DNA of 64,000 bases from Sporomusa ovata DSM 2662 (GCF_000445445.1 NZ_ASXP01000003.1:372001-436000), one strand, 5' to 3'; positions 26,247 through 34,872 are shown, counted from the first letter of the stretch. A program made the numbers and translations. Notes: generated by a model not told the origin, from the letters alone.

Positions 26247-26324
26247 AACCGCAGAGTACACAGAGACGCAGAGGGGAGATATATATCGAGACATTCCCTC
26301 TGCGTACTCTGCGTCTCTGCGGTT
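26247..26324. repeat. GCAGAG-rich palindromic repeat element
   Basis: A 78-bp intergenic inverted repeat: AACCGCAGAGTACACAGAGA at 26247-26266 reads on to CGCAGAGGGGA, and the right arm ending CTCTGCGGTT at 26324 is its near-complement, with the inner GAGTACGC and GAGACGC blocks swapped in order. The centre is AT-rich. It has no coding potential. I recognise the AACCGCAGAGACGCAGAG theme as a repeat seen in unrelated bacterial genomes. The remaining part of 26099-26391 holds the terminator below and otherwise nothing. Confidence 0.7.
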
Positions 26325-26355
26325 CTAAACTTATACTTTCTTTATGTATGAAAAA

Positions 26356-26374
26356 GAAGCCGATATTCGGCTCC
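26356..26374 (-). terminator. Terminator after the S55 protein gene
   Basis: AGCCGA at 26358-26363 pairs with TCGGCT at 26367-26372, and the minus-strand continuation is TCTTTTTC, giving a short rho-independent terminator about 18 bases after the stop codon. Confidence 0.7.
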
Positions 26375-26391
26375 TTTTGAAAGTAATTTAT

Positions 26392-28230
26392 TTACTTATT
26401 TACAGTGAGTACAAGTTGAGTATCGCCATCTATGATATAGTCAGTACTGATGCATACTTTACGTTGACCGTCATCGCCTTTAGTGACTTTGGTGGTTGTA
26501 TTGCCATTACCAGTTAATCCCGATTTGATAGTGGCAGCATGCAAAGCTGGGCTAGGGCTTGTTTCAAATTTTCCAGTTACCGGCTTTTGAGGGTTCCCAT
26601 CACTATTTTGTGTAACTCCAGGAACATTCATATCCAGCGATTCTACCACAATGTCATTATTTCTGTCCCGCTTGACTAATTCATTGACGGCCTCATCCAA
26701 TGACTTAGGACGGGCTTTAACAAATAGCTTGGCAATATCTTCTTCCCCATTTTGTTGCTTACCAAGTAATTGTGCCATTGAAACCATCCCGCCGCCGCGA
26801 ACTACCAGCGTGAGTGTTCCTGCTTGCTGATCTTTGGGAACTGTATAGGTAATATGGCGCGTAATAAGCTCATTACGGAAGGGTTTGAGTTTAACTGCAA
26901 TATCCACGTTGTCACCTGGCTTAACAGCAGCGTTAGCGGCTTTGGCCTCGATAATAGTAGCTGTCCGCCGTTCAGCATCTATGTCGATATTTACTTTGAC
27001 ATCCATGATGTCAATAGCGGCGAACTGGTTGCCTGCCAAAAGCGTCAAGGCTTCATGCACTTCAGCTATTGCCAGTTCACCAATGTTTCCCTGGGTATAA
27101 AACATATTTTCACGTTTTAATGCCTGGCCGGGAATACCGGCCGCACTGATTTCAAAGCTGACTTTTGCTGTTCCGGAACCAATGCGATCAGTCGTTTTTT
27201 CAATGGCATTAACAACACTGACTGCCGCCAGGGTAGGCGCCAATTCTTCATCCCGGATTACTTGTGCCCACAGCTCATTGGTCTGCCCCAGGTTCTTATC
27301 AGTAACCGTGATTCGCAGCGGCACAATGCCGGGAAAATTCCCAAGCTTACCTGCAACTCCAGCTCCTCTGTCCTGGTTAATCACACCAATAGCTTCAGTA
27401 GGTGTTCCCACTTTGAAGGAATTCTCCAAGCCACTGATTGTTGTAAAGACATCAGCGTCAGTGAGAAAGTAGTTAGCTTTCCCCCGTTTTAGAAAAGGAT
27501 GACCAAACGCCAATATTTTGTCGCCTTCCACATAGGTTACTGTTCCTAATGCGCCTACGCTGACATCGCCACGCACTAATTGTACACCGATAGTGCTGCC
27601 AGGTTCCACTGTTTTATAAGCAATCCCATTGTTGTCATCAGTCATACTGGCGTTTACTGCATAGGGGATAAGATTATAGGGTCTGAGCTTATCTGCCAGG
27701 AGTTTCAAAGAGTGTTCACCAAAACCTGCTACCATCAGTGGCGTGGCGACCGGAGTAGCTGCCGGCTCCTCATCCGGTACCTTCTGCTCAGTTTGGCTAT
27801 CAGTAATATCCCATAGTTTTAGCATATCGGCAATTGGTGTTACCATACCAATTTTATGGTCGGTTAATGACCAGCCGTAGGCAATAGCGCCTACCAGCTT
27901 GCCATTAATATATACCGGGCTGCCGCTCATTCCCTGAGCAATACCACCTGTACGATCTATTACATCGCCATAGGTACGAACTAAAATCAGATCCCCTGAC
28001 GGACCCTTTTGTTTCATAACTTCCAGAACTTCAACACCAAATTCCTCAATGGTATTACCAGAAACAACCGTTTTGGCAATACCATGCATACCTTTAGTAA
28101 TTTGGTCTACAGGCAAAAATTCAGGCGCGGCCTGGACGTAAGCAATTGGCAGCAAAAAAAATACGGCTACCAGCGCTGTCAGACAGCGCCTCATAAGTAT
28201 CGACAAAATATTCATCCTTCCCAAAATCAC
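26392..28230 (-). CDS. SpoIVB-type (S55) peptidase domain protein with permuted motif order
   Basis: A 612-residue secreted protein (signal segment about 12-35). The S55 serine motif GGIAQGMSGSPVYINGKLVG occurs early (residues 95-114), and a segment like the histidine-bearing half of SpoIVB (LGTVTYVEGDKILAFGHPF, His244) comes later. In SpoIVB the histidine half comes first. The rest (about 330-612) is beta-rich and ends in a small domain after a Pro/Gly linker. The usual SpoIVB PDZ domain is not evident. It is 1.5 times the length of SpoIVB and is unlikely to be the orthologue. The GTG at 28230 overlaps the preceding stop (GTGA), which suggests translational coupling; ATG at 28215 is an alternative start. 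Confidence 0.78.
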   Translation of the reverse strand: MILGRMNILSILMRRCLTALVAVFFLLPIAYVQAAPEFLPVDQITKGMHGIAKTVVSGNTIEEFGVEVLEVMKQKGPSGDLILVRTYGDVIDRTGGIAQGMSGSPVYINGKLVGAIAYGWSLTDHKIGMVTPIADMLKLWDITDSQTEQKVPDEEPAATPVATPLMVAGFGEHSLKLLADKLRPYNLIPYAVNASMTDDNNGIAYKTVEPGSTIGVQLVRGDVSVGALGTVTYVEGDKILAFGHPFLKRGKANYFLTDADVFTTISGLENSFKVGTPTEAIGVINQDRGAGVAGKLGNFPGIVPLRITVTDKNLGQTNELWAQVIRDEELAPTLAAVSVVNAIEKTTDRIGSGTAKVSFEISAAGIPGQALKRENMFYTQGNIGELAIAEVHEALTLLAGNQFAAIDIMDVKVNIDIDAERRTATIIEAKAANAAVKPGDNVDIAVKLKPFRNELITRHITYTVPKDQQAGTLTLVVRGGGMVSMAQLLGKQQNGEEDIAKLFVKARPKSLDEAVNELVKRDRNNDIVVESLDMNVPGVTQNSDGNPQKPVTGKFETSPSPALHAATIKSGLTGNGNTTTKVTKGDDGQRKVCISTDYIIDGDTQLVLTVNK

Positions 28231-28538
28231 CGTTTAATTGGTTCAATTCTAACTAATATATCGCCTGCTCTGACTTTGTCGCCAGGCCTGACCAATACTT
28301 CACGGACAACACCATCAACATTGGCACGTACTGCAACAGCCGGGCCGGTGATGGTTTCAACATATACCAGAATATCACCTTCATGCGCCGCAGCGCCGGC
28401 AGCAACAAGACCGTTTGATAATACATTGCCTGACAGCACACCGCGCTGATCAACAGTTTGACCGGCAGCCAGTGACCAGGCAACCACACCGATCACTAGC
28501 AATACGGTAATGGCAATAATATTTTTTCTGTTGGCCAT
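28227..28538 (-). CDS. Small membrane-anchored barrel-sandwich (biotin/lipoyl-like) protein
   Basis: A 103-residue protein with an N-terminal membrane helix (about 6-25) and a barrel-sandwich hybrid domain (about 50-100): GDILVYVETITG, then ANVDGVVREVLVRPGDKV and RAGDILVRIEP. The modified lysine of biotin or lipoyl carriers (the MKM or DKA motif) is absent, so it is not a carrier; the fold resembles the barrel of membrane fusion proteins or LysM-free periplasmic adaptors. Function unknown. Its stop overlaps the start of the S55 protein gene (GTGA), so the two are probably made together. ATG at 28538 has AGGTG upstream. Confidence 0.7.
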   Translation of the reverse strand: MANRKNIIAITVLLVIGVVAWSLAAGQTVDQRGVLSGNVLSNGLVAAGAAAHEGDILVYVETITGPAVAVRANVDGVVREVLVRPGDKVRAGDILVRIEPIKR

Positions 28539-28601
28539 TCATAACACCTACCTTTACTTTACTTAAAAGGCTGTTCTTACTTTTATTATAACGTATTTTT
28601 T

Positions 28602-30029
28602 TTAATTGGCAACAGAGGAAGGCACAATTACTAACGCATCACCTACCCGCCGCTCATGGCCGTCAGACGGTTGGTTAACAATCTTACCTTTTACTACCAT
28701 CTCACTGGAGCCGCCACCATCCAGGTTCATAGCGTCCTGAGCCCCTAATTCTTGCATAAACAAGGCTAGTTCCAAAAGTGTCATACCAATACTGTCTACT
28801 TGCCGGCCATCAACAACCACTGCCAGAATCTGGCCGTCAGCTTTAAGACCAATTGCCGTCCTCGGGGCACGGCCACCAGCTACATCTGAGCCAAATCCTT
28901 CAATTTTTGTAGTCAAAAATACACTGCTATTCTTAACCAACATGGGTCCGGCCCCAAGTACATGCTCGGTCTTATCCCATACCGTTCCCAGTGTTTGCTG
29001 GACCCTAACGGTATCGCCAACTTTAAGGGTGGACAATAGTTTGGCTGCCTCACCATGAACTGACAGTACTACCCCATCAGATGGTATTGGGGAATTACCC
29101 GGAATAATGGCAGTTACTTTGTCATTTACCACAACATATTCCTGCCCATAGTTGTTACTACCAGTGGCAGAAGCATACAAACCATTATATACGATAAGCT
29201 CATTTTCACCGCGTTCCCGGTTAACTGCATTAATAGGCACAGTCTGTCCGTCAGGCAGTGCCACTTTACCGTCATATTGTACCTGATCAATCAGCAGGTT
29301 GCCATCTGGCATAATACCCAGGGCTGTCCGTGCCAGTTCCGTCGTGCTGGCAATTTGACCATCAATTTTGAGTAAGCCGATAATGGAGCCGTCAAGGCCA
29401 AAATAGGAACCATTAACAGCAGCTAGCGCCTGTGTACGTTCAACCATAGATAGTAACGGCTCCAGGCCTTGGACAACGCCATTAGAAATAGCTGGTTTTA
29501 GGGTAAAGCCCGCTTTAGGGTCAATAGCAAGAATATGGGCCAATACCGGACCACTGGCAGAACTTTTCAGCCACGAGGTATAGGTAATACCAGGAGCTAC
29601 TTGCTCAACAAGTTTGCGATCATATTTTTTGATGATGTCGACAACCAGTCGGTTAGGATTTTTCAGGGTAAATACTTTATATATATACTCTGTTTTAAGA
29701 TCAATAACGGCTCTGACTTTACCTGCTTCATCTGTTGATAACCGCAACTTGTCTACGGTCGCATCATTAAAAACATATTGACTAGCCGTGTTATAGCTAA
29801 TACCTGGTATGTCTATGACCAACCGCGACGGGTTTTCGAGGGTTGTTACTGAATACTCAGGCAAAGTTGTTACATCAAAAACAATTCGCACTTTGTCAGC
29901 TGTCTGGCTTGTCCGGACTTTGCTCAGAACATTACCCGGAGCCGCCCAAACAACACTCTGCATTACAAAGATAACGATAGCTGTGATTACCGTAATAAAG
30001 GATAATCTTTGCCTAAAATGATTAAACAT
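28602..30029 (-). CDS. AMIN domain plus phosphodiester glycosidase (NAGPA-like) protein
   Basis: A 475-residue secreted protein: signal peptide (about 1-30), one or two AMIN-like units (about 35-130, with VRIVFDVTTLPEYSVTTLE and NPNRLVVDIIKKY), and a C-terminal phosphodiester glycosidase domain (about 165-470) with ALAAVNGSYFG, GGRAPRTAIGL, VVVDGRQ and MNLDGGGSSEMVVKG. AMIN domains bind peptidoglycan or envelope sites; the NAGPA domain cleaves GlcNAc-phosphodiesters or acts on related polymers such as cell-wall sugars. The substrate here is unknown. It lies after the flagellar rod genes and before the barrel-sandwich gene. ATG at 30029 has AGGAGTG upstream. Confidence 0.85.
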   Translation of the reverse strand: MFNHFRQRLSFITVITAIVIFVMQSVVWAAPGNVLSKVRTSQTADKVRIVFDVTTLPEYSVTTLENPSRLVIDIPGISYNTASQYVFNDATVDKLRLSTDEAGKVRAVIDLKTEYIYKVFTLKNPNRLVVDIIKKYDRKLVEQVAPGITYTSWLKSSASGPVLAHILAIDPKAGFTLKPAISNGVVQGLEPLLSMVERTQALAAVNGSYFGLDGSIIGLLKIDGQIASTTELARTALGIMPDGNLLIDQVQYDGKVALPDGQTVPINAVNRERGENELIVYNGLYASATGSNNYGQEYVVVNDKVTAIIPGNSPIPSDGVVLSVHGEAAKLLSTLKVGDTVRVQQTLGTVWDKTEHVLGAGPMLVKNSSVFLTTKIEGFGSDVAGGRAPRTAIGLKADGQILAVVVDGRQVDSIGMTLLELALFMQELGAQDAMNLDGGGSSEMVVKGKIVNQPSDGHERRVGDALVIVPSSVAN

Positions 30030-30067
30030 CTATTCCACACTCCTGAAATATATAGAGTAAAACCAGG

Positions 30068-30469
30068 CTAACGAGCAGCCTGGCTTTTAACAGTAGTTTT
30101 ACTCAACTGACGGTAAAGCATATCGGCCAAGCCCATGCCGCCGGCTTGCGCCATATTTTTGGTTAATTCAGTGTCTAACATTGAGGTCAGCATTTGTTCC
30201 TCTTGGCTGTTGCCAAATAAACCATCTTTAGGAACAGTAGCCCGCATGCGTGTCATCATCATATTAAGGAAGACAGCTTCCATCTCCTTACAAGCAGCTT
30301 TGAGTTTGGCATCTTCGCCGGTTGTCGCTGTAGTTTTGGCCTGTTCTGAAGCCTGAACAGCTTTTCCCATTCGATCGGCAAAATCAGCTCCCTGATCCGG
30401 CATGGTCATCCCACCACTACCGGCGGAAATTGTACTGGGCTGAATCAAATTGTTGGCGTTAATTCGCAT
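30068..30469 (-). CDS. flgJ: FlgJ-like flagellar rod-binding protein (no muramidase domain)
   Basis: A 133-residue protein matching the N-terminal rod-binding domain of FlgJ (KLKAACKEMEAVFLNMMMTRM, then FGNSQEEQMLTSMLDTELTKNMA and GGMGLADMLYRQL). The C-terminal peptidoglycan hydrolase of the E. coli protein is absent, as in many non-enteric bacteria, so a separate enzyme must open the wall. It is the last gene of flgF-flgG-flgA-flgH-flgI-flgJ. ATG at 30469 has AGGTGGTG upstream. Confidence 0.88.
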   Translation of the reverse strand: MRINANNLIQPSTISAGSGGMTMPDQGADFADRMGKAVQASEQAKTTATTGEDAKLKAACKEMEAVFLNMMMTRMRATVPKDGLFGNSQEEQMLTSMLDTELTKNMAQAGGMGLADMLYRQLSKTTVKSQAAR

Positions 30470-30503
30470 TTGATCACCACCTAAGAAAATTGAGATTGTT
30501 ATT

Positions 30504-31625
30504 TTACATTATTTGTAATTCGGCATGCAGGGCTCCTGCTGCTTTTATGGCCTGCAGAATAGAGATAATATCACGCGGAGTTGCACCTACTGCGTTAAGA
30601 GAGGCAACTACATCACCAACACTGGACGAATCTGGTAATTCAACAAGTCCGGCAGGTTTTTCTTTAACTTCAACGCTGGTATCTGTTGTTACCACTGTGT
30701 CACCATATGAAAAGGGTGATGGCTGAGAAACATTTTTCGTCTGGCCAATCTTTACAGTAAGGCCGCCTTGGGCAACAGCTACCTGGTCAATTGTTACATT
30801 GCCACCAACAACCACCGTACCGGTACGTTCATTAATAACAACTTTCGCGGCATTATCCGGCGTAATGGATAATTCCTCGATAGCCGCGATAAAAGCTACT
30901 AAATTGTTACTGTAATAAGAAGGTATCTCGACAGTCACCGTGCCAGGGTCCTGGGGCAATGCGATCTGACCAAAATTCTGACCAATAGCTTCACTAATCC
31001 TATTAGCGGTAGTAAAGTCCGGTTGACTAAGTGACAAGGTAATTTTTTCGTTGTCTTTGTCGGTAAAGGACATCGGTACTTCCCGTTCCACTAACGCTCC
31101 ATTTGGGACATTGCCAGCGGTTGGAAAATTTTTACGTTGGCTGGCACCACCATTGCCAGCAACATAACCACCTGTGGATACTGCTCCCTGGCCTACAGCA
31201 TAAACTTGTCCATTGGCTGCCCGCAGTGGTGTCTGCAGTAGTGTACCACCCTGCAAATTTTTGGCATCACCCATAGAAGAAACAGTAATATCTATAGTAT
31301 CGCCAGCTTTGGCAAAAGGCGGTAAATTAGCCGTGACCATAACAGCAGCTACATTTTTGGTTTTGACCTGCGTTGCATCAATAATAACGCCAAAGGATTT
31401 GAGCATATTGCCTATCGACTGGATAGTAAATTTACTTTTATTACTGTCGTCGCCTGTACCATTTAGACCAACCACCAAGCCATAGCCTACCAATTGATTA
31501 CTGCGTACGCCCTGCACCTTAGCTACGTCTTTAATCCGGGTGCTGACTTGGGCATCGGCTATTGACGGAATCGTCATACTTACAACCAGCACGGCGGCTA
31601 GAAGGATTGCTGTTACTTTGCGCAT
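30504..31625 (-). CDS. flgI: Flagellar P-ring protein FlgI
   Basis: Forms the ring around the flagellar rod at the peptidoglycan layer. The 373-residue protein has a signal peptide (about 1-24, ending SIADA), then the family start RIKDVAKVQGVRSNQLVGYG and LVVGLNGTGDDSNKSKFT, and the end VVASLNAVGATPRDIISILQ. It is the expected length. I chose the ATG at 31625 with GGAGGACAT upstream rather than the start 14 codons before. P and L rings occur in bacteria with an outer membrane, so this supports a diderm. It follows flgH. Confidence 0.95.
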   Translation of the reverse strand: MRKVTAILLAAVLVVSMTIPSIADAQVSTRIKDVAKVQGVRSNQLVGYGLVVGLNGTGDDSNKSKFTIQSIGNMLKSFGVIIDATQVKTKNVAAVMVTANLPPFAKAGDTIDITVSSMGDAKNLQGGTLLQTPLRAANGQVYAVGQGAVSTGGYVAGNGGASQRKNFPTAGNVPNGALVEREVPMSFTDKDNEKITLSLSQPDFTTANRISEAIGQNFGQIALPQDPGTVTVEIPSYYSNNLVAFIAAIEELSITPDNAAKVVINERTGTVVVGGNVTIDQVAVAQGGLTVKIGQTKNVSQPSPFSYGDTVVTTDTSVEVKEKPAGLVELPDSSSVGDVVASLNAVGATPRDIISILQAIKAAGALHAELQIM

Positions 31626-31677
31626 ATGTCCTCCAATACTATTTCTAGAACAATTAGAACTGTTCATTTATTATGTC

Positions 31678-32262
31678 CTAGAATAAAAAGTTGAATGCCT
31701 GTGTTAATATTCCCTGGCGCTGTTTGCCAGCCAGCGGACCCTTGCCTTCGATCTTAAGTTGAGCATCAGCTACATTGCTTGATAGCACCGTGTTGGCAGC
31801 AGTCACATCGTCTGACCTGACTATGCCAGTAATGGTAATTGTCTGTACATCGGTATTTTGTCTAATGGTTTGCGAGCCTTTTATAACCAATTGACCATTT
31901 GGTTGAATTTCCGTTACCTTAACGGTAATCCTTCCCGTTACTCTGTTGGTGTTAGACAAAGAACCTTTGGCAGTAAAGCTGTCCGACGTTGAGCCACTAA
32001 GGGCATTAATAAAAGTAAATAATCCAGTACCATCCTTCAGACTAGCACTGGCATCTTTTTTGTTAGCAGCACTGCCAATACGATTGGCGCTGGAAGACTC
32101 GCTGATAATAATGGTAATAACATCACCAACAGCATGGGCCCGATGGTCGTAAAATAAGTTGGCAGCCGGCGAGCTATCTACCCAAAGGGAGTTGGCCTCC
32201 GCATTAAGCGCAGACGCAATAATCAATGTACATGCCAGTAAAAAGCCTATTAGCTTGCGCAT
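31678..32262 (-). CDS. flgH: Flagellar L-ring protein FlgH, without a normal lipobox
   Basis: Forms the outer-membrane ring of the flagellar basal body. The 194-residue protein has the family core (HRAHAVGDVITIIISESSSA, then VRSDDVTAANTVLSSNVADAQ and the end GILTQAFNFLF). FlgH is usually a lipoprotein; here the only N-terminal cysteine is Cys11 within the hydrophobic segment, too near the start for a normal lipobox, and the signal peptide looks like type I, ending LNAEA. The ATG at 32262 has AAGGTGATAT upstream. flgA precedes it by 15 bases. Confidence 0.93.
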   Translation of the reverse strand: MRKLIGFLLACTLIIASALNAEANSLWVDSSPAANLFYDHRAHAVGDVITIIISESSSANRIGSAANKKDASASLKDGTGLFTFINALSGSTSDSFTAKGSLSNTNRVTGRITVKVTEIQPNGQLVIKGSQTIRQNTDVQTITITGIVRSDDVTAANTVLSSNVADAQLKIEGKGPLAGKQRQGILTQAFNFLF

Positions 32263-32277
32263 TATATCACCTTACTT

Positions 32278-33249
32278 TTATATATTTGCCCGAACAGTTG
32301 TGTCATCGATTACCTGACCACGAATTACCTTTTTGGAATTGCTGTTTTTCACGCGGATAAACTCACCTTTACTGCCGTCTTGTAAGGCAATGCCTGACAC
32401 CATTACCTCTATGCCGCCATTTTTAGCAGTAATTGTGACTGGTTGTCCCCGTCTGATAAGTACAATTTGCCCCAGCATGGTTTCGGTTATGACGATCCCG
32501 GGAGCCAACTGGCGTTTTACCGGTAAGCCCAGTATTTTATCCAGCTTAGTAAAATAGCCTGGCGTCAACCGGCCAATATCGCGCCGCTCAAAAATAATAC
32601 TTTCAGCTGTTATCGGCTCATTGGCATTGAGTACCCGGCTGGCAATGGCAACTTGTTGGTATTTTTTAACATCAAATCGCAACATCGCTGTGGAAAATGA
32701 TCGACCAGCCACTTGAACACCAATACTTACGTTAGTAGGGGCGTTATAGCGAATCCCATAGGGCAATGCCATAGTAAAAGCTATCTCCCCTGGCGGCACC
32801 AAAATATCCCGGGGTTGCCCAACTGAGGTAATCATAACCTCTCCGGTTAAGCAAGCCTCTAGATATTGCTTAGCCTGCTTAACAAGCTCCTGCCCGCTGA
32901 TTGACTGTGCCAATGCCGTTACCTTAAGCTGCGGTGGCAGCTGCCAGGTGATACCTGATAAATCAACGCGTGCCGCTCTCATCCGGGCCATTAAAATATC
33001 TCCGGCAAGTACATAGCTTTGGCCTGGCTGAGGTGTATGCCCCAGTCGAATTTGCCGTAAGCGGTCAATGCGCTCATTATCATCACCATTGAACCTAGCA
33101 ATATCTCCCAAGGTAAAATACTGTCCGGTAATGGTGGCTTCCGGGGGAATGCTAACTGTGAGTTCCTGAGCCTGAACACTCTGGCCGGTAAAGAATATAC
33201 CGGCAACACATAGAATCACCATGATAAGCCGGTATAGGTTAGTTTTCAT
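32278..33249 (-). CDS. flgA: Flagellar P-ring assembly chaperone FlgA
   Basis: Periplasmic chaperone for P-ring formation. The 323-residue protein has a signal peptide (about 1-27, ending SVQA), an N-terminal domain (about 28-200) and the SAF-like C-terminal domain with VASRVLNANEPITAESI, LGLPVKRQLAPGIVITETML and VRRG-type RRGQPVTITAKNGGIEV. It is longer than E. coli FlgA (219), mainly in the N-terminal domain. It lies between flgG and flgH. ATG at 33249 has AGGAAATAATTT upstream. Confidence 0.9.
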   Translation of the reverse strand: MKTNLYRLIMVILCVAGIFFTGQSVQAQELTVSIPPEATITGQYFTLGDIARFNGDDNERIDRLRQIRLGHTPQPGQSYVLAGDILMARMRAARVDLSGITWQLPPQLKVTALAQSISGQELVKQAKQYLEACLTGEVMITSVGQPRDILVPPGEIAFTMALPYGIRYNAPTNVSIGVQVAGRSFSTAMLRFDVKKYQQVAIASRVLNANEPITAESIIFERRDIGRLTPGYFTKLDKILGLPVKRQLAPGIVITETMLGQIVLIRRGQPVTITAKNGGIEVMVSGIALQDGSKGEFIRVKNSNSKKVIRGQVIDDTTVRANI

Positions 33250-33259
33250 AAATTATTTC

Positions 33260-34042
33260 CTATCGTTTAAGTCCGGCAGCTGTTTCTAACATAGAATCCG
33301 CTGTCGTAATCGCCTTGGAGTTAATCTCATAGGCTCGTTGAGCCACAATCATATTAACCATCTCTTCTACCACCTGAACATTAGACATTTCAACATATTG
33401 TTGAATCAGTTTCCCAGCGCCTTCTTCTCCAGGATTGTTCACAATCGGTGCACCGGAAGCAACTGTTTCTTTAACTAAGTTGCCGCCCATGCTCTCTAAA
33501 CCAGCCGGATTAACAAACCGCGCAAGGGTAATCTGACCTAACTCTTCCGTAGTCGTAGGTCTGGTAGCAGTAACTATTCCTTCCGATGAGACTGTAATGG
33601 CAGTGGCATCTGCTGGAACAGTAATCGCCGGTTCCAGCGGATACCCCTCAGAAGTAATTATCCGCCCCTGGTCGTCTCTCTCAAACGATCCGTTTCGAGT
33701 ATAAGCCAGCGTCCCGTCAGACAAAGTTATTTGGAAAAAGCCATCACCTTGAATGGCAAGATCGTATTCATTGCCAGTACTCTGCGGGCTGCCTTGTGTG
33801 TATATTTTTTGAGTAGACACTAAACGTGTACCATGCCCCATTTGAATACCGCTTGGCAATTCACTATCAGCTCCGGTAGAAGCACCAGCCTGCCGCATGT
33901 TCTGATACATAAGATCGGCAAAATCAGCCCGGCTTTTTTTAAAACCAGTAGTATTTACGTTTGATAAGTTGTTAGAAATAACATCAAGGTTGGTTTGTTG
34001 AGCCGCCATGCCCGTTCCGGCAGTCCATAAAGCTCGAATCAT
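33260..34042 (-). CDS. flgG: Flagellar distal rod protein FlgG (FlhP position)
   Basis: Rod protein of the flagellar basal body. The 260-residue protein has the conserved N-terminal MAAQQTNLDVISNNLSNVNT and GFKKSRADF, the GSPQSTGNEYDLAIQGDGFF stretch and the C-terminal VQVVEEMVNMIVAQRAYEIN, as in FlgG. It sits where flhP lies in B. subtilis. ATG at 34042 has GGGGGTAATGCT upstream. flgF precedes by 21 bases and flgA follows by 10. Confidence 0.93.
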   Translation of the reverse strand: MIRALWTAGTGMAAQQTNLDVISNNLSNVNTTGFKKSRADFADLMYQNMRQAGASTGADSELPSGIQMGHGTRLVSTQKIYTQGSPQSTGNEYDLAIQGDGFFQITLSDGTLAYTRNGSFERDDQGRIITSEGYPLEPAITVPADATAITVSSEGIVTATRPTTTEELGQITLARFVNPAGLESMGGNLVKETVASGAPIVNNPGEEGAGKLIQQYVEMSNVQVVEEMVNMIVAQRAYEINSKAITTADSMLETAAGLKR

Positions 34043-34063
34043 AGCATTACCCCCGTATTATTA

Positions 34064-34804
34064 TTAGACCTTACCTACTTCGTTGACAGCTTTATCAAGC
34101 AATTGATCATGAGCTTGCACGGTTTTTGCATTCAGTTCGTAGGCCCGATAACCACTTATCAGGTTGACCATCTCAGAAACAACATTAACATTGGATTGTT
34201 CCAAAAAACCCTGAGATACTTTGCCAATTGCCTGACGTCCATTATTAGGCGCCTGAAATAAATTAGCACCTTCTTTTATTAATTCACGTTCGTTATCAAA
34301 TTCAACAACTCTAAGTTGTCCAACAGGTGCACCCTCAACTGACACATTGCCGGTGCTGTCAACAGTAACTTGTCCGCCATCCGGTAACGTAATCGGACCG
34401 TTTTGTCCCAATACTGCCTGACCATCAGCGGTTACCAGTTGACCTCTCGCATTGCGGGTAAATGCACCATTTCTGGTATAACGTATTCCCGCCGCTGTCT
34501 GAACAGCAAAGAATCCTTTACCGTCAATAGCAAAATCCAATGGATTGCCGCTATGGCGCATAGCACCGGTGGACTGAATGGTAGCTATTTCATCAATCAC
34601 AGTGCCTACGCCCAGCCCCCCAATAACCGGCGCCTCCGGGCCGTCATTGACACGCTGGATTAACACACTGGCAAAATCCTTGGATATGGCTACATCTTTC
34701 TTATAGCCGGCTGTATTGCCGTTGGCAAGATTGTTGGCTATAGTATCGGCTCTGGTGGTTTCAACAATCATACCCGAAGCTGCTGTATAAATACCCCGAA
34801 TCAA
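34064..34804 (-). CDS. flgF: Flagellar rod protein FlgF (FlhO position)
   Basis: Proximal rod protein of the FlgF/FlgG family, 246 residues: N-terminal IRGIYTAASGMIVETTRADT with NNLANGNTAGYKKD, the central GNPLDFAIDGKGFFAVQT and C-terminal VNVVSEMVNLISGYRAYELN. I chose a TTG at 34804 as start because GAGGTG lies 6 bases upstream and because it gives the family start M-I-R-G-I-Y; the GTG three codons earlier lies inside that site. It follows mbl, as flhO does in B. subtilis. Confidence 0.9.
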   Translation of the reverse strand: MIRGIYTAASGMIVETTRADTIANNLANGNTAGYKKDVAISKDFASVLIQRVNDGPEAPVIGGLGVGTVIDEIATIQSTGAMRHSGNPLDFAIDGKGFFAVQTAAGIRYTRNGAFTRNARGQLVTADGQAVLGQNGPITLPDGGQVTVDSTGNVSVEGAPVGQLRVVEFDNERELIKEGANLFQAPNNGRQAIGKVSQGFLEQSNVNVVSEMVNLISGYRAYELNAKTVQAHDQLLDKAVNEVGKV

Positions 34805-34872
34805 TGGTATCACCTCTTTTCATATTATCGTAAATTATTTCCGGTTTCTTAACACCTATTTACTATTAGATT

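Noticed and set aside
26392..28230. Assignment as spoIVB
   Set aside because: The protein is far longer, lacks a clear PDZ domain, has the reverse motif order, and the context is not recN-spo0A.
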